DNA of 64,000 nt from Sulfurimonas hongkongensis (GCF_000445475.1 NZ_AUPZ01000010.1:1-64000), one strand, 5' to 3'; positions 1 to 8,771 are shown, counted from the stretch's first letter. Made by a program: numbers and translations. The notes: generated by a model from the letters alone, not told the origin.

Positions 1-2
1 CC

Positions 3-485
3 CTTGCAAATGCGGTGGAAGCAAAACTCCATAAACTAAACTACCATACATATCTCTTAGATGGCGATAATATTCGTCATGGGATAAATTCTGATTTGGG
101 GTTTGATGATAAAAGTAGAGTAGAGAACATAAGACGCATCGGCGAAGTAGCAAAACTATTTGTAGATGCAGGAGTAATGGTTCTTAGTGCTTTTATATCG
201 CCATTTAAAGATGATAGAGATAGAGTAAGAGAGTTAGTAGGAGCAGAAGAGTTTATAGAGGTCTTTGTAGATACACCACTAGAAGTTTGTGAGAGTCGTG
301 ATCCAAAAGGTCTGTATAAAAAAGCAAGAGATGGTGAGATACCAAACTTTACAGGAATTAGCTCGCCCTATGAAAAACCAATAAACCCTGAGATACATAT
401 TGTAAATGATAAATCAAATATAGGTGAAAATGTAGAATTAATAATAACTTATTTAAAAAAGAATGGATATATAAATGTTAGGTAA
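3..485 (+). CDS. cysC: Adenylylsulfate (APS) kinase, 5' end outside window
   Basis: C-terminal part of APS kinase, which phosphorylates adenylylsulfate to PAPS in the cytoplasm. The frame is open from base 3 and reads LANAVEAKL, the stretch that normally follows the P-loop GxSGxGKST, so only the N-terminal 35 or so residues are missing. Visible family motifs are [17 protein letters not shown], the [14 protein letters not shown] helix, SAFISPF and the [23 protein letters not shown] segment near the C-terminus. It overlaps the start of the cysQ remnant by 11 bp, as in sulfate-activation or PAPS-recycling operons. The place next to a glycan locus would suit a sulfated-sugar role, but that is inference. 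Confidence 0.93.
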   Translation, partial: LANAVEAKLHKLNYHTYLLDGDNIRHGINSDLGFDDKSRVENIRRIGEVAKLFVDAGVMVLSAFISPFKDDRDRVRELVGAEEFIEVFVDTPLEVCESRDPKGLYKKARDGEIPNFTGISSPYEKPINPEIHIVNDKSNIGENVELIITYLKKNGYINVR

Positions 486-657
486 AATAGACTTAGAAGA
501 TATAAAGAATATAGCCCTAAAAGCTGGTGATGCTATTATGGAGATATACAATCAAGATTTTACTATAGAGTACAAAGATGACAAATCACCACTAACAGCT
601 GCCGACTTAAAAGCAAATGAGATTATTTGCAGTACTTTAGAAAAACTACCAATTTAA
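475..657 (+). pseudogene. cysQ: Truncated CysQ, 3'(2'),5'-bisphosphate nucleotidase N-terminus
   Basis: Sixty codons match only the N-terminal helix region of the CysQ/inositol monophosphatase family (IALKAGDAIMEIYN, then KDDKSPLTAADLKAN). The metal-binding motifs that should follow (EE in the second segment, DPLDGT, WDxAA) are absent, and translation stops at TAA. Full-length CysQ is about 250-270 aa. The sequence right after the stop is a fragment of a different gene (an antitoxin), so the gene was cut by a deletion or rearrangement, and it should be inactive as a phosphatase. The 11-bp overlap with cysC shows it was once translationally coupled to it. Confidence 0.85.
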
Positions 658-660
658 TAA

Positions 661-754
661 AACTTGGAGATCTACCGCCACCTTAAAACCCAGATTTGAA
701 ACAGTAATGAAAGTACTTCATAGTTTAGGTGTAAATATAAAAGCTAGCGCATAA
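661..754 (+). pseudogene. HigA-like addiction-module antidote, remnant
   Basis: Two reading frames together give NLEIYRHLK, then after a shift of one base PRFETVMKVLHSLGVNIKASA and a stop at 752-754. This is the C-terminus of the COG3636-type HTH antitoxin family (usual form: LY+AL..G.PRFETV.KVL.ALG). The N-terminal HTH part is missing, so it is a fragment. It lies directly after the broken cysQ and before the toxin fragment, which marks a decayed toxin-antitoxin insertion. Confidence 0.7.
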
Positions 755-931
755 GAGTATTGAAATTATGCTCTTATGATTGCAGCTAGTAAAGCTGGGA
801 AGCTTATGTAGTGATAGAATATACAGCTATAGTTCGCCAAGTAGTGCAATCCCACATGAAGTGAAATATTCATTAACGCTACACGATAAAAGAAATCATA
901 GAGAGATATGGCATAGTTGAACTACATAAGC

Positions 932-1047
932 AAAACTAATAAAGCTAGATAGGAGTGTATGAAAAAAGGGGACTTTGGAGACTATAAGCCACTTGAGTGA
1001 TGGAATAAGTGAACTTAGAGACTATGAAATAACTATAGTTTTCTTCC
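932..1047 (+). pseudogene. HigB/RelE-like addiction-module toxin, remnant
   Basis: Frame pieces read KTNKAR, an in-frame TAG, ECMKKGDFGDYKPL, and after a frameshift LSDGISELRDYEITIVF. This is the core of the COG3657 killer protein family (typically ..R..RL..GNFGD.KP.GDGVSELRI..G.GYRVYF). One stop and one frameshift inactivate it, and a family B repeat starts where the last beta strand should be, so the C-terminus is replaced by repeat sequence. Bases 755-931 may hold more of the same wreck, but I cannot assign them. Confidence 0.68.
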
Positions 1048-1134
1048 AGAAGTGGGACTTTTGGGAATGCTAACCAATGGCATTCTCCACTATGTGTCCC
1101 GCAAAAAGACGAGGCTAAAGCCTCACTTCCGAGG
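1047..1134 (-). repeat. Family B palindromic repeat, long form (copy B1)
   Basis: Read on the minus strand it runs GGAAGTGAGGCTTTAGCCTCG, a TTTTGCGGGAC block, CATAGTGGAGAATGCCATTG and a closing GTCCCACTTC. The end arms GAAGTG.. and ..CACTTC are inverted repeats, and GAGGCTTTAGCCTC is an inner palindrome. The same order occurs at 60376-60456 and, without the middle block, at 62429-62486. It has replaced the end of the toxin remnant. Confidence 0.8.
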
Positions 1135-1163
1135 TGCTATTATACTGAGTACTTCTGTTTTGC

Positions 1164-1169
1164 TATAAT
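1164..1169 (+). promoter_or_regulatory. Putative -10 box for the protease gene
   Basis: TATAAT preceded by TTTTGC lies 41 bp before the ATG at 1211. This T-rich, -35-poor form is the usual Campylobacterota sigma-70 promoter. Only a weak purine stretch (AAAGAGA) precedes the start codon. Confidence 0.45.
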
Positions 1170-1210
1170 ACAGCTAGACTCACTTATATAAAAATAAAGA
1201 GATTGCTATC

Positions 1211-2416
1211 ATGGTTGTATCCTTAGATTCATACGAAGACCCTATCTACTCTGTTGATGATGACAGTAGCCTAAATGGAGCTGTGAGAGTCTCTTCAGGT
1301 GGTTATTATGGCACAGGAACGCTACTCTATGGAGGGATGGCGATACTTACCTCTGCTCATCTCTTTTCGCCTAGTAACTTATCGGCAGATGTGGCTTTTC
1401 AAACACCCTCTGGCAGACAAACAATCGCATCCGAGTCCGTAGAGCTCATGCCAGACTATGATGACAATGGCAATAATGATTTAGCTATCGTTTGGCTTGC
1501 AGAACCTGCTCCTTATGATGCATATCGATATGAACTATATAGAAATGATGACGAAATATCAAAAGAGTTTACAGCCGTTGGGTATGGTACTACAGGAACT
1601 GGTGCCACAGGAGAAGATGCAACAATACCTTACGATATTTTACGTCTACAAACAACAAATAGATTTGAAGCAGATGCATCTACTTTAAAGGATGCACTAG
1701 GGAGCATTATGGACTGGACTCCGCTAGAAGATGCTATTTTAGTTGCTGATTTTGATGATGGAACTAACGAGCATGATGCATTGGGTCGTTTAATAGATGA
1801 GATAGACTTAGGAACTGGCAGTAGTGAAGGTATGATAGCTTCTGGAGATAGTGGTGGACCCGCAATAATCGATCAAAAAGTGGCAGGTGTCGCTAGCTAT
1901 GTCTCTAGTTTGAGTAATTATTATGTAGACCCTGATGTAGATTTAGAAACAAATAGCAGTTTTGGAGAAGTTGGTTTTTGGCAGAAAGTGAGTTACTATC
2001 AACAGTGGATAGACCAAAGTTTACGCCAAAATTATACTAATGCTCCGCAAACTTCGCAGGAAGTAGAAAAAGAGATAGCCGAAGGTAGTGCAGGTGAGAT
2101 AACTGTTAATTACTTCTTAGTAGAGTTTATAGGTATGCGAGATGACCCAAATGAGTGGTTAAGTGTAAACTACACAACAAGAGACGGTACAGCAACAGCT
2201 TATCAAGACTACATTCCAACAAGCGGAACACTTATCCTATATCCTGATGAAAATCACGCACAAATCCCTGTGGAAATTCTAGGAGACAACACTATAGAAG
2301 AAGATGAAACCTTTTACCTAGATATTTTCGACCCTATAGGTGCTACCTTTAGCGACGACCAAGTAGTTCTTACAGCTCAAAGAACAATTTTAAATGATGA
2401 CTGGTACTTTGCTTAA
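1211..2416 (+). CDS. Trypsin-like serine protease with C-terminal Calx-beta domain
   Basis: Residues 25-275 form a chymotrypsin-fold protease: catalytic His50 in ILTSAHLF, Asp90 in NNDLAIVWL and Ser214 in SGDSGGPA. All three catalytic residues are present, so it may be active. Residues 290-395 form one Calx-beta domain (GTATAYQDYIPTSGTL, EDETFYLDIFDP), a beta-sandwich typical of secreted adhesins and RTX proteins. No signal peptide is visible, so export may be by a type I route, but no C-terminal secretion signal can be seen either. The protein ends four residues after the Calx-beta domain, and the stop lies directly against a family A repeat. It therefore looks like a longer secreted protein cut short by the insertion. 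Confidence 0.85.
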   Translation: MVVSLDSYEDPIYSVDDDSSLNGAVRVSSGGYYGTGTLLYGGMAILTSAHLFSPSNLSADVAFQTPSGRQTIASESVELMPDYDDNGNNDLAIVWLAEPAPYDAYRYELYRNDDEISKEFTAVGYGTTGTGATGEDATIPYDILRLQTTNRFEADASTLKDALGSIMDWTPLEDAILVADFDDGTNEHDALGRLIDEIDLGTGSSEGMIASGDSGGPAIIDQKVAGVASYVSSLSNYYVDPDVDLETNSSFGEVGFWQKVSYYQQWIDQSLRQNYTNAPQTSQEVEKEIAEGSAGEITVNYFLVEFIGMRDDPNEWLSVNYTTRDGTATAYQDYIPTSGTLILYPDENHAQIPVEILGDNTIEEDETFYLDIFDPIGATFSDDQVVLTAQRTILNDDWYFA

Positions 2417-2543
2417 GATTCCGTGTCAAGCACGGAATGACGGGGCGGTCGTCATCCTGAACCAAGGCCCGTCATCCTGAACCAAGGTCCGTCATCCTGA
2501 ACTTGATTCAGGATCTAGTTAACTAATTGTTCAGAGCACTCAA
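2417..2543 (+). repeat. Family A MITE-like element (copy A1)
   Basis: Begins with the conserved palindrome GATTCCGTGTCAAGCACGGA. It continues with three CGTCATCCTGAAC units carrying the local linker CAAGGYC, then CTTGATTCAGGATCT, and ends in AATTGTTCAGAGCACTCAA, the right tip. The left tip is missing: the palindrome abuts the stop codon of the protease. Confidence 0.85.
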
Positions 2544-2567
2544 TTGGTATTAGAAAATTTAATTTTC

Positions 2568-4763
2568 TTAAATTTTTAGCTTGAAAATCTTAGCCATTGG
2601 ATCTAGTATAACTGGCTCATATAGAGTTTTATCATAGTTCTCAAGTACAAAAAGTTGTATATATGTTGAGTTGAATATTTTTTTCTCTAGTACTAAAAAC
2701 TGATTATAATTTTTCATAAATATAACACTTATGGGGCTATTTTTATCTATGACTTGGATATTTTTTCTTAGTACTCCATCGTTGTCATACTCAGTGACTA
2801 TGAAGCTATTCATAAGCAATTTTTGATTGCCTATCTGGATTTGTCCCATATTTTTGATAATGCTAACACCATTTCCAAGTTCAAGACTCTCTTTTTTGTC
2901 TTGTACGCGGTTTGAGATGTAAAAAAATGGTGTAACTCTTTTTTTCCCACTCATAAGGTCAAGGTTTGAAAAAAGTGCTACAGTTGGAAGTATGCCCAGC
3001 ATCCTATTTGGTAGGTAGAGATAAACATCTCTTGTTTTTGCAGGCAGTTTTATATCTTCATCTAGAGAGTTTAAAAAGTCATTAGTATCCTTGTAGCCAT
3101 AATCTTTTGTCATCTGCTCTATATTGCTACTTAAGAACTTTACATAGTTAGTATGATTTTTATCTAAGCCTTTGTTGGCTTCATTTACTCTAAATCTTTT
3201 TTCAGTATATTCAACATCGAGTCGTGCCATCTTTGCTGCTCTATCTTGAGGAGAGTTTAGCACAAAACTCACAGCAAAATTTACAGCTCCACTGTGTTTT
3301 GCACCATCTATAAGAGTCTTTACATCACTATAGTAACGCAAAGGATAACCATAATCCCACCACGCCACAACATAGTCTTCTCTCTCTGCTATTGTGTGAA
3401 GTTTATCTAGTAGCTTGACTTCATCTTGAGTAAAGACTGTAGGGACTCTGTACTCTATCACATGGGCAATATTTGGATAGAGCGCTCCAAGACTAAAAAG
3501 AGTCATAAAAATATACTTTGAGCTGAGTCTATCTTTTTGTCTAATGAGCTTAGTTGAGAGCCAGTTTGAGACCTCATAGATGATATACCCCAAACCCAAA
3601 GCCATAATAGGAACCGCGTAGATAGTAAACCTAAGCCCGCCACCACTAAAGAGTCCGGGTATTCCATAAGCTAAAACACCAAGACCTACCATAGGAAGAG
3701 CTAGAAGCATTACAGGATGTCTATAAGCAAACCAGATATAACCTATAGTAGCTGCTATAAAAGTGATAGTATGACCGCTTATGCGGTTTGCAAACATCTC
3801 AAAAGGAATCTCCCCAGCCTCTCTTATGGTCTGCATAACTGTAAAAAAGTGAAGACCTAAACCATTAGCATCACTTTTTAGTGCATCTCTAAAGACATAA
3901 CCCTTTAACTTAGCCAAAATAGGGTCAAAACCACCTGTTAAGAAGAAAAGAACTACTGCAAGAGCAAGGATATAGTAGAGATACTTAAAGACTAACTCTC
4001 TTTTGATCTTAAGCACTATATAAAAAGCCAGTACTATCCCAAGGCGTATATATCCATCAAGATTTACCATAGCAAAAAGCATAAAAGAGATAAGCAGTAG
4101 GTTTGTCTCGGGTTTTTGTTTTTTTACATACTGATAAACAGCGTAGATGGCTATAAGAGCTATAAAAGCTGCTTCAAGAGCATAACTTTGTGGATACCAC
4201 CATCTATAAGCTATCGCGTCAAGGGCTGCAATGAGAAAGTACTTATCTTCATTTGTTTTTATAGCCCATATAAGCGACCAAAGTAAAACAGTAGGAAAAA
4301 CTATGGTTAAAGAGTCCGTATCGTAGTAGCCAACCATAGTGCGGTTGTAGTAACTCCAGGCAATACTTGCCACAAGTGCCGCGATAAAACCAACCTCAAG
4401 CCTATCAAACTCTCTTGCTATTAAGATGATGGGGATAACTAAAAGAGAGGCAAAAAAAGCTGGCATATAAAAGATAACCGTCTCAAAAGAAAATGGTAAA
4501 ATCTTGACTATAAAAGCCGTTAAAACACTCAAAGCACTCTCTAGTGGAGATAAGTCATTGGAATTTTCACTCACACCAGCTAAGATATCTCTTGCACCTT
4601 CCGCAAAATAATAGCCATCGTTGGTGTTTATCATAAACTCGTCGTTGAACTTAAACTGCTCTTCATTGCTAAACTGCCCTACCCAGATAAGCCGCACAGC
4701 TATGCTAAAGATAAATGCTAAAAGTATGAGTATAGTTGTTTTTTGGTTTGTCGTTAGTGTCAT
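2568..4763 (-). CDS. pglB: STT3-type oligosaccharyltransferase PglB
   Basis: Membrane enzyme that transfers a lipid-linked oligosaccharide to Asn in D/E-X-N-X-S/T sequons in the periplasm. Residues 1-435 are the multi-spanning membrane part: first-loop acidic residues near D41, the DTD motif at 148-150, and TIRE at 312-315, which matches the catalytic TIxE of external loop 5. The C-terminal periplasmic domain carries WWDYG at 468-472 followed by YPLRYYSDVKTLIDG, as in Campylobacter PglB. At 731 aa it is close to the roughly 713 aa of the family. The five glycosyltransferases upstream on the same strand probably build its glycan donor. No flippase (PglK) or PglA/C/D genes are seen nearby. Confidence 0.95.
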   Translation of the reverse strand: MTLTTNQKTTILILLAFIFSIAVRLIWVGQFSNEEQFKFNDEFMINTNDGYYFAEGARDILAGVSENSNDLSPLESALSVLTAFIVKILPFSFETVIFYMPAFFASLLVIPIILIAREFDRLEVGFIAALVASIAWSYYNRTMVGYYDTDSLTIVFPTVLLWSLIWAIKTNEDKYFLIAALDAIAYRWWYPQSYALEAAFIALIAIYAVYQYVKKQKPETNLLLISFMLFAMVNLDGYIRLGIVLAFYIVLKIKRELVFKYLYYILALAVVLFFLTGGFDPILAKLKGYVFRDALKSDANGLGLHFFTVMQTIREAGEIPFEMFANRISGHTITFIAATIGYIWFAYRHPVMLLALPMVGLGVLAYGIPGLFSGGGLRFTIYAVPIMALGLGYIIYEVSNWLSTKLIRQKDRLSSKYIFMTLFSLGALYPNIAHVIEYRVPTVFTQDEVKLLDKLHTIAEREDYVVAWWDYGYPLRYYSDVKTLIDGAKHSGAVNFAVSFVLNSPQDRAAKMARLDVEYTEKRFRVNEANKGLDKNHTNYVKFLSSNIEQMTKDYGYKDTNDFLNSLDEDIKLPAKTRDVYLYLPNRMLGILPTVALFSNLDLMSGKKRVTPFFYISNRVQDKKESLELGNGVSIIKNMGQIQIGNQKLLMNSFIVTEYDNDGVLRKNIQVIDKNSPISVIFMKNYNQFLVLEKKIFNSTYIQLFVLENYDKTLYEPVILDPMAKIFKLKI

Positions 4764-4841
4764 GGTTTTCTCATTTTATGTTAGTTTTAGATTTATTAGA
4801 TGTTATTTTAAAATAATTTATATTTTATCATAACTCCACCA

Positions 4842-4858
4842 CGGAAGCGAGGTTTTAA
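4842..4858 (+). repeat. Possible family B scrap
   Basis: GGAAGCGAGGTTTTAAC matches the first arm of family B (GGAAGTGAGGCTTTAGC) at 14 of 17 positions. It lies between pglB and repeat A2. It is too short to be certain. Confidence 0.3.
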
Positions 4859-4874
4859 CTTTACAGCTATAGTA

Positions 4875-5072
4875 ATTATCAAAAGAGATCCTGAATCAAG
4901 TTCAGGATGACGGTGGAGGAGTTTAAGATGACATCCCTCGCCGTCATTCCGTGCTTGACACGGAATCTCATTGGTTTTTCAAGAGATCCTGAATCAAAAC
5001 AAGAGAATCGCTTTTTGCTATGCAAAAATGTTTCTTTAGAGCTCAGGATGACAGTGGAGGAGTTTAAGATGA
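4875..5072 (-). repeat. Family A element, composite (copy A2)
   Basis: Two partial elements in the same orientation. The first (about 4875-4973) runs AAAAGAGATCCTGAATC, TTCAGGATGACGG, a linker TGGAGGAGTTTAAGATGAC and the palindrome CCGTGCTTGACACGG. The second (about 4977-5072) starts again with AGAGATCCTGAATC, holds the inner TTTTTGCTATGCAAAAA palindrome and ends with the same GTGGAGGAGTTTAAGATGA linker. The shared linker shows that one was copied from the other locally. Confidence 0.8.
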
Positions 5073-5078
5073 TGGTTT

Positions 5079-5834
5079 TTACTTATATTTTCTAAGACCA
5101 AAATAGATATACTGAGTAAAATAGTAGATGCTCTGAAAAATATTTAATTTTTCTATTTCTCTGTAGATTTTCCATTGGTATTGTGCGGCTTTGAGTTTAT
5201 TTGATGAGACTGAATCTTTTAGTATTCTATATGTGGCTAGAGGCTCTAGTATCCCTTTGGCAGATTTTTCCTCTTTTAAAATCTTAAGCCAAGTTGCATA
5301 ATCTTGTCTTTTTAAAATCAAAGGCATATAAACTTTACCAAGCTTCTTAACATCATATATAGCAGTCAAACATCCCACACTACAAGTCTTTAACATCTCT
5401 TTATATGAGATCTCCCTCTTTGTGATAAAACTTCCTAAGTCATTTTCATCTTCATCTATCAAATCATAAGAACTATATGTAAAAGCCACATCATTTTCAC
5501 GCATAAACTTTACCTGATACTCTAACTTTTGGGGCTTCCATAAGTCATCTGCATCTAAAAAAGCCATATATCTGCCCTCTGCCTCTTCTATAGCTCTATT
5601 TCTTGCAACTGCAGGGCCACTATTTTTGTTTAGTTTGATAAGTTTTATACGGCTATCTCTTTTGATATACTCTTCTATTATTCCGTTTGCCCCATCAGGC
5701 GACATATCATCTACTATTATCATCTCCCAGTTCTTATATGTTTGCGCTAAAACTGAGTCTATAGTTTGAGATATAAATTTCTCTGAGTTATATGATGGGG
5801 TTATTATCGAGACCAAAGACAATTTTGAGTTCAT
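5079..5834 (-). CDS. Family 2 glycosyltransferase
   Basis: GT-A fold inverting glycosyltransferase. It has the N-terminal SIITPSYNSEKF strand-loop, VDDMSPD at about 41-47, GPAVARNRAI and the metal-binding DADD at 94-97 followed by LWKPQKLE. At 251 aa it is a single-domain cytoplasmic enzyme that adds one sugar to a lipid-linked or surface glycan. Its ATG overlaps the stop of the preceding glycosyltransferase by 4 bp, so the two are coupled. The acceptor and the sugar cannot be told from sequence. The LWK..KLEYQV region resembles WbbD/WfaP-type enzymes of O-antigen loci. Confidence 0.88.
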   Translation of the reverse strand: MNSKLSLVSIITPSYNSEKFISQTIDSVLAQTYKNWEMIIVDDMSPDGANGIIEEYIKRDSRIKLIKLNKNSGPAVARNRAIEEAEGRYMAFLDADDLWKPQKLEYQVKFMRENDVAFTYSSYDLIDEDENDLGSFITKREISYKEMLKTCSVGCLTAIYDVKKLGKVYMPLILKRQDYATWLKILKEEKSAKGILEPLATYRILKDSVSSNKLKAAQYQWKIYREIEKLNIFQSIYYFTQYIYFGLRKYK

Positions 5835-6619
5835 TTTACTATCTTCATAAGTGTAGCTACAATTCTTGTCAAAATAAACACCTTTTCATACTCTTTATCT
5901 AACAATAATTTTATATATCTTCTAAGTGTATAAAAGATTGTTTTAATCTCTGTAGAGAGTTTGATTTTTTTTCTACTAGCAGAATCTGCTCTTTCATAGA
6001 CATAATAGCAAGTATCTTTTGAAGTCTTTTTTATTCGTTTTATATTTTTTGATATAGTTGCCATAAACAGAGCATCTTCATTTTTTATAAGATTTATATC
6101 AAATCTTGTATCTTTTATCATATCTCTATGTATCATCTTGGCACAAGGTGATGAAAAGTACTTTCTCATCTTAAACTTGTTGTCCTCACTATCTTTTAGT
6201 TTTACAAAACTTCGTCCTATGTAGTTTTCTTTTAAAACATCTAAGTTTTTTTCAAAGTTATAAATATTGCTTATGCCCATAGTCTTGTTTGATGAAACAT
6301 TTAGTAGATTTTCTAAATAGTTTGCACTTACTAAGTCATCATCATCCACAAACACTATATACTCCTCAGTAGAGACTTCTAGGAGCCTATTTCTAGCATT
6401 TGAAACACTAGGGGTTTGTATATATATGTATCTGTACTCAAAACTTACCTTTGATAACAACTTTAGTACATACTCTTCATAACCCTCTCTCTCTCCATTT
6501 AGTGCGATATATACGCAAAACTTATCTTTTGAGAGTGTCTGTTTCTCAAAAGAGTCAAAACATCTTTTTATATAGCTATCTGGTTTATATGATGGGATTA
6601 GTACTGCTATTTTTTCCAC
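5831..6619 (-). CDS. Family 2 glycosyltransferase
   Basis: The N-terminus IAVLIPSYKPDSYIKRC and a VDDDD metal site at 91-95 identify a GT2 enzyme of 262 aa. NARNRLL sits in the usual place before the acidic motif. The start is GTG, chosen because AAGG lies 6 bp upstream of it. It overlaps the next glycosyltransferase gene by ATGA. The C-terminal 90 residues are Lys/Arg-rich and may contact the membrane. The substrate is unknown. Together with the neighbour at 5079-5834 it forms a two-gene block bounded on both sides by family A repeats. Confidence 0.85.
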   Translation of the reverse strand: MEKIAVLIPSYKPDSYIKRCFDSFEKQTLSKDKFCVYIALNGEREGYEEYVLKLLSKVSFEYRYIYIQTPSVSNARNRLLEVSTEEYIVFVDDDDLVSANYLENLLNVSSNKTMGISNIYNFEKNLDVLKENYIGRSFVKLKDSEDNKFKMRKYFSSPCAKMIHRDMIKDTRFDINLIKNEDALFMATISKNIKRIKKTSKDTCYYVYERADSASRKKIKLSTEIKTIFYTLRRYIKLLLDKEYEKVFILTRIVATLMKIVK

Positions 6620-6654
6620 TGCCTGCCTTTTTAGCTCTATATATATTTGAATGC

Positions 6655-6838
6655 TTTATAAACTAGATTCCGTGTCAAGCACGGAATGACGGCGAGGGAT
6701 GTCATCCTGAACTCCTCCACCGTCATCCTGAACTCCTCCACCGTCATCCTGAACTCTAAAGAAACATTTTTGCATAGCAAAAAGCGATTCTCTTGTTTTG
6801 ATTCAGGATCTCTTTTGATAATTCTCCAAAGCACTCAT
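6655..6838 (+). repeat. Family A element (copy A3)
   Basis: TTTATAAACTA plus the GATTCCGTGTCAAG palindrome, three CGTCATCCTGAAC units with the local linker TCCTCCAC, the inner TTTTTGCATAGCAAAAA palindrome, GATTCAGGATCTCTTTTG and a decayed right tip (CCAAAGCACTCA). The right tip supplies the TGA stop of the glycosyltransferase that ends at 6835. Confidence 0.85.
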
Positions 6839-7539
6839 CTCTTTAAAAAAATTCTCACACTATGTAGTAGTGAGATAATAAAAAAGACTATATTCATATT
6901 TTTTAGTATTATCTTATTTCTACTAAAGAGTTTTTCCCAACTTCTATCCTGATTGCTCTCATATGAAAACCCAGCTTTTGCAAAATAAACTAGATGCTCT
7001 GAATATACAGGTTGTAAGTTTCTTGTACACATTTTAGTCATTTGCTCAAAGTCTGCAACTATAGGATAGCTTATATCAAAGGGTATGAGTTCATCTCTTT
7101 TATAAAATATGCTTTGATGACAAGGTGTGTTATGAGTTAAGTAGATTTTAGTAAAAGGGTCTCTTTTTATTTTTTGTTGCTCCTCATTATAGTAGTAGCA
7201 GCTATTTGTAGTATCGAGGCTATTTAAAGAGTGTAAATCTAAAAAAATCAACCTATCCCCAGCATTTATAAAGTTTATCCACTCTCCACTAGCTCGCTCT
7301 ATCCCCTTGTTCATAGCATCATAAATCCCGCTATCTTTTTTGCTAACCCAATAATCTATAGCATCTTCATACTTCTTGATAATCTTCAAAGTACCATCAG
7401 TTGAGCCACCATCTATGATGATGTACTCTACATGCTCATAAGTCTGGTTTATAATGCTCAAGATAGTCTCTTCTAAGTGCTCTTCGCCATTGTAAACAAC
7501 AGTGATTATGCTTACTAAAGGTCTCTTTAAAATGTTCAT
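6835..7539 (-). CDS. Family 2 glycosyltransferase (WcaA-like)
   Basis: The N-terminal half is a clear GT2 domain: SIITVVYNGEEHLEETI, DGGSTDGT at about 46-53, SGIYDAMNKGI, and INAGD as the metal-site variant. This set is typical of colanic-acid and capsule enzymes that move hexoses. It is 234 aa, near the lower limit for the family. The stop codon comes from the end of repeat A3, so the last residues may have been altered by the insertion. ATGA overlap with the GT4 gene upstream makes it part of one minus-strand transcription unit. Confidence 0.88.
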   Translation of the reverse strand: MNILKRPLVSIITVVYNGEEHLEETILSIINQTYEHVEYIIIDGGSTDGTLKIIKKYEDAIDYWVSKKDSGIYDAMNKGIERASGEWINFINAGDRLIFLDLHSLNSLDTTNSCYYYNEEQQKIKRDPFTKIYLTHNTPCHQSIFYKRDELIPFDISYPIVADFEQMTKMCTRNLQPVYSEHLVYFAKAGFSYESNQDRSWEKLFSRNKIILKNMNIVFFIISLLHSVRIFLKR

Positions 7540-8771
7540 CTCAAAATCTCTTTGTAAAGCTTAATATACTTCCCAGCCACAACAACACTGTCAAACTCTC
7601 TTAGCACTTTTTCTCTTGCATCTGTACAAAGTTTATCGTAGTTTGAGGTATTTAACACCCACTCAATGCCGCAAGCCAAGTCTTCACTCTCAAAAGGTTT
7701 GGCTAGATAGCCATTTTGTTTATGATCAACTATATCTAAAAGTCCACTATGCCCAAACGCCACAACAGGAGTTTTGCATGCCATAGCTTCACTCGCAGTT
7801 TGTCCAAAAGCCTCTTGCAAACTAGGTACTACCATCACATCAACAGCACTATATAGAGTTACTAAACTCACATCATCATGAAGATGCCCTAAATAATGAG
7901 TCTTAAATCCAAAATCAGGTGCACTTTTAGGTTTGCTACTTCCAAATATTACAAACTCTATATCTCTGTCTTTTAACATTTTTAAAGCATCCTTTAGTTC
8001 TTTAAAGCCTTTGTTTATATCGTTTGTAGCACTATTTGCTCCAAAAAGTACTAGCTTTTTATCTTGTGGTAGATTCCAAAGTTCTCTTGCCTTTTCTTTG
8101 TTAAAGGGCTTAAATGTTTTTGTGTCTATAGGGTTTGGTAAGTCTACATGTTTTTTCTCTTTTAAAAGTGTACTGCTTTTTGAGCAGTCATTTAGCCATC
8201 TACTCAAACCCACTATTGTCATATCTTTTTTTAAACCAAAAGCTTTTTGTTTTTTCTTAAAGACTCTTTTGCTTAAATCATTTTCTTTATTGCTTCGAAG
8301 TCTAGGACATGCTCCACACTCATCTTTATACTTTTGACACTCCCACATGATATGACATCCACCAGTAAAAGCCCAATTGTCATGAAGAGACCAAACTATA
8401 GGTGCTTTTATACGAGCTAAATCTTGCACTCTTATCATCCCGCCACATATCCAGTGCAGATGGACAATATCTGGATTTATCTCATTTATCTTATCTACAA
8501 TATTGCTAAATCCAAACCATGATGGGCTAAAGAGTGCTTTACTTCTTTCTTTATAAAATCGCACAGCAAGACTATCTATAAGAGGTCTTAGTCTGTTGAA
8601 ATATTTTGTGATTTTTCTCTGCTGGGCTATAACTCTATAGTCATCACTACTTTTGTTAAGTACAAGCATCTGAGTGTCTACATCTTGAGCTAGCAAAGCG
8701 GTATGGAGTCTATAAGCGGCCCTTGCTGCCCCGCCTTGTGTGTCTGATGTGTTTACTATTAGGATTTTCAT
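7536..8771 (-). CDS. Family 4 glycosyltransferase
   Basis: GT-B fold retaining glycosyltransferase of 411 aa. The N-terminal domain starts MKILIVNTSDTQGGAARAAYRL and holds HLHWICGG and WSLHDNWAFTGGCHIMWECQ, a form common in colanic acid WcaL-like and WbaZ-like enzymes. The C-terminal nucleotide-sugar domain has LVLFGANSA, VVPSLQEAFGQTASEAMAC (the EX7E motif) and TPVVAFGHSGLLDIV. The five Cys around 143-157 (CHIMWECQKYKDECGACP) are a conserved subfamily mark, perhaps for metal binding. It overlaps both neighbours by 4 bp. Confidence 0.9.
   Translation of the reverse strand: MKILIVNTSDTQGGAARAAYRLHTALLAQDVDTQMLVLNKSSDDYRVIAQQRKITKYFNRLRPLIDSLAVRFYKERSKALFSPSWFGFSNIVDKINEINPDIVHLHWICGGMIRVQDLARIKAPIVWSLHDNWAFTGGCHIMWECQKYKDECGACPRLRSNKENDLSKRVFKKKQKAFGLKKDMTIVGLSRWLNDCSKSSTLLKEKKHVDLPNPIDTKTFKPFNKEKARELWNLPQDKKLVLFGANSATNDINKGFKELKDALKMLKDRDIEFVIFGSSKPKSAPDFGFKTHYLGHLHDDVSLVTLYSAVDVMVVPSLQEAFGQTASEAMACKTPVVAFGHSGLLDIVDHKQNGYLAKPFESEDLACGIEWVLNTSNYDKLCTDAREKVLREFDSVVVAGKYIKLYKEILR

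Noticed and set aside
4621-5095. Short open frames through the family A repeats
   Set aside because: The frames read the repeat palindromes (for example IPCLTRNLI) in translation. They occur in every copy and carry no gene signals.
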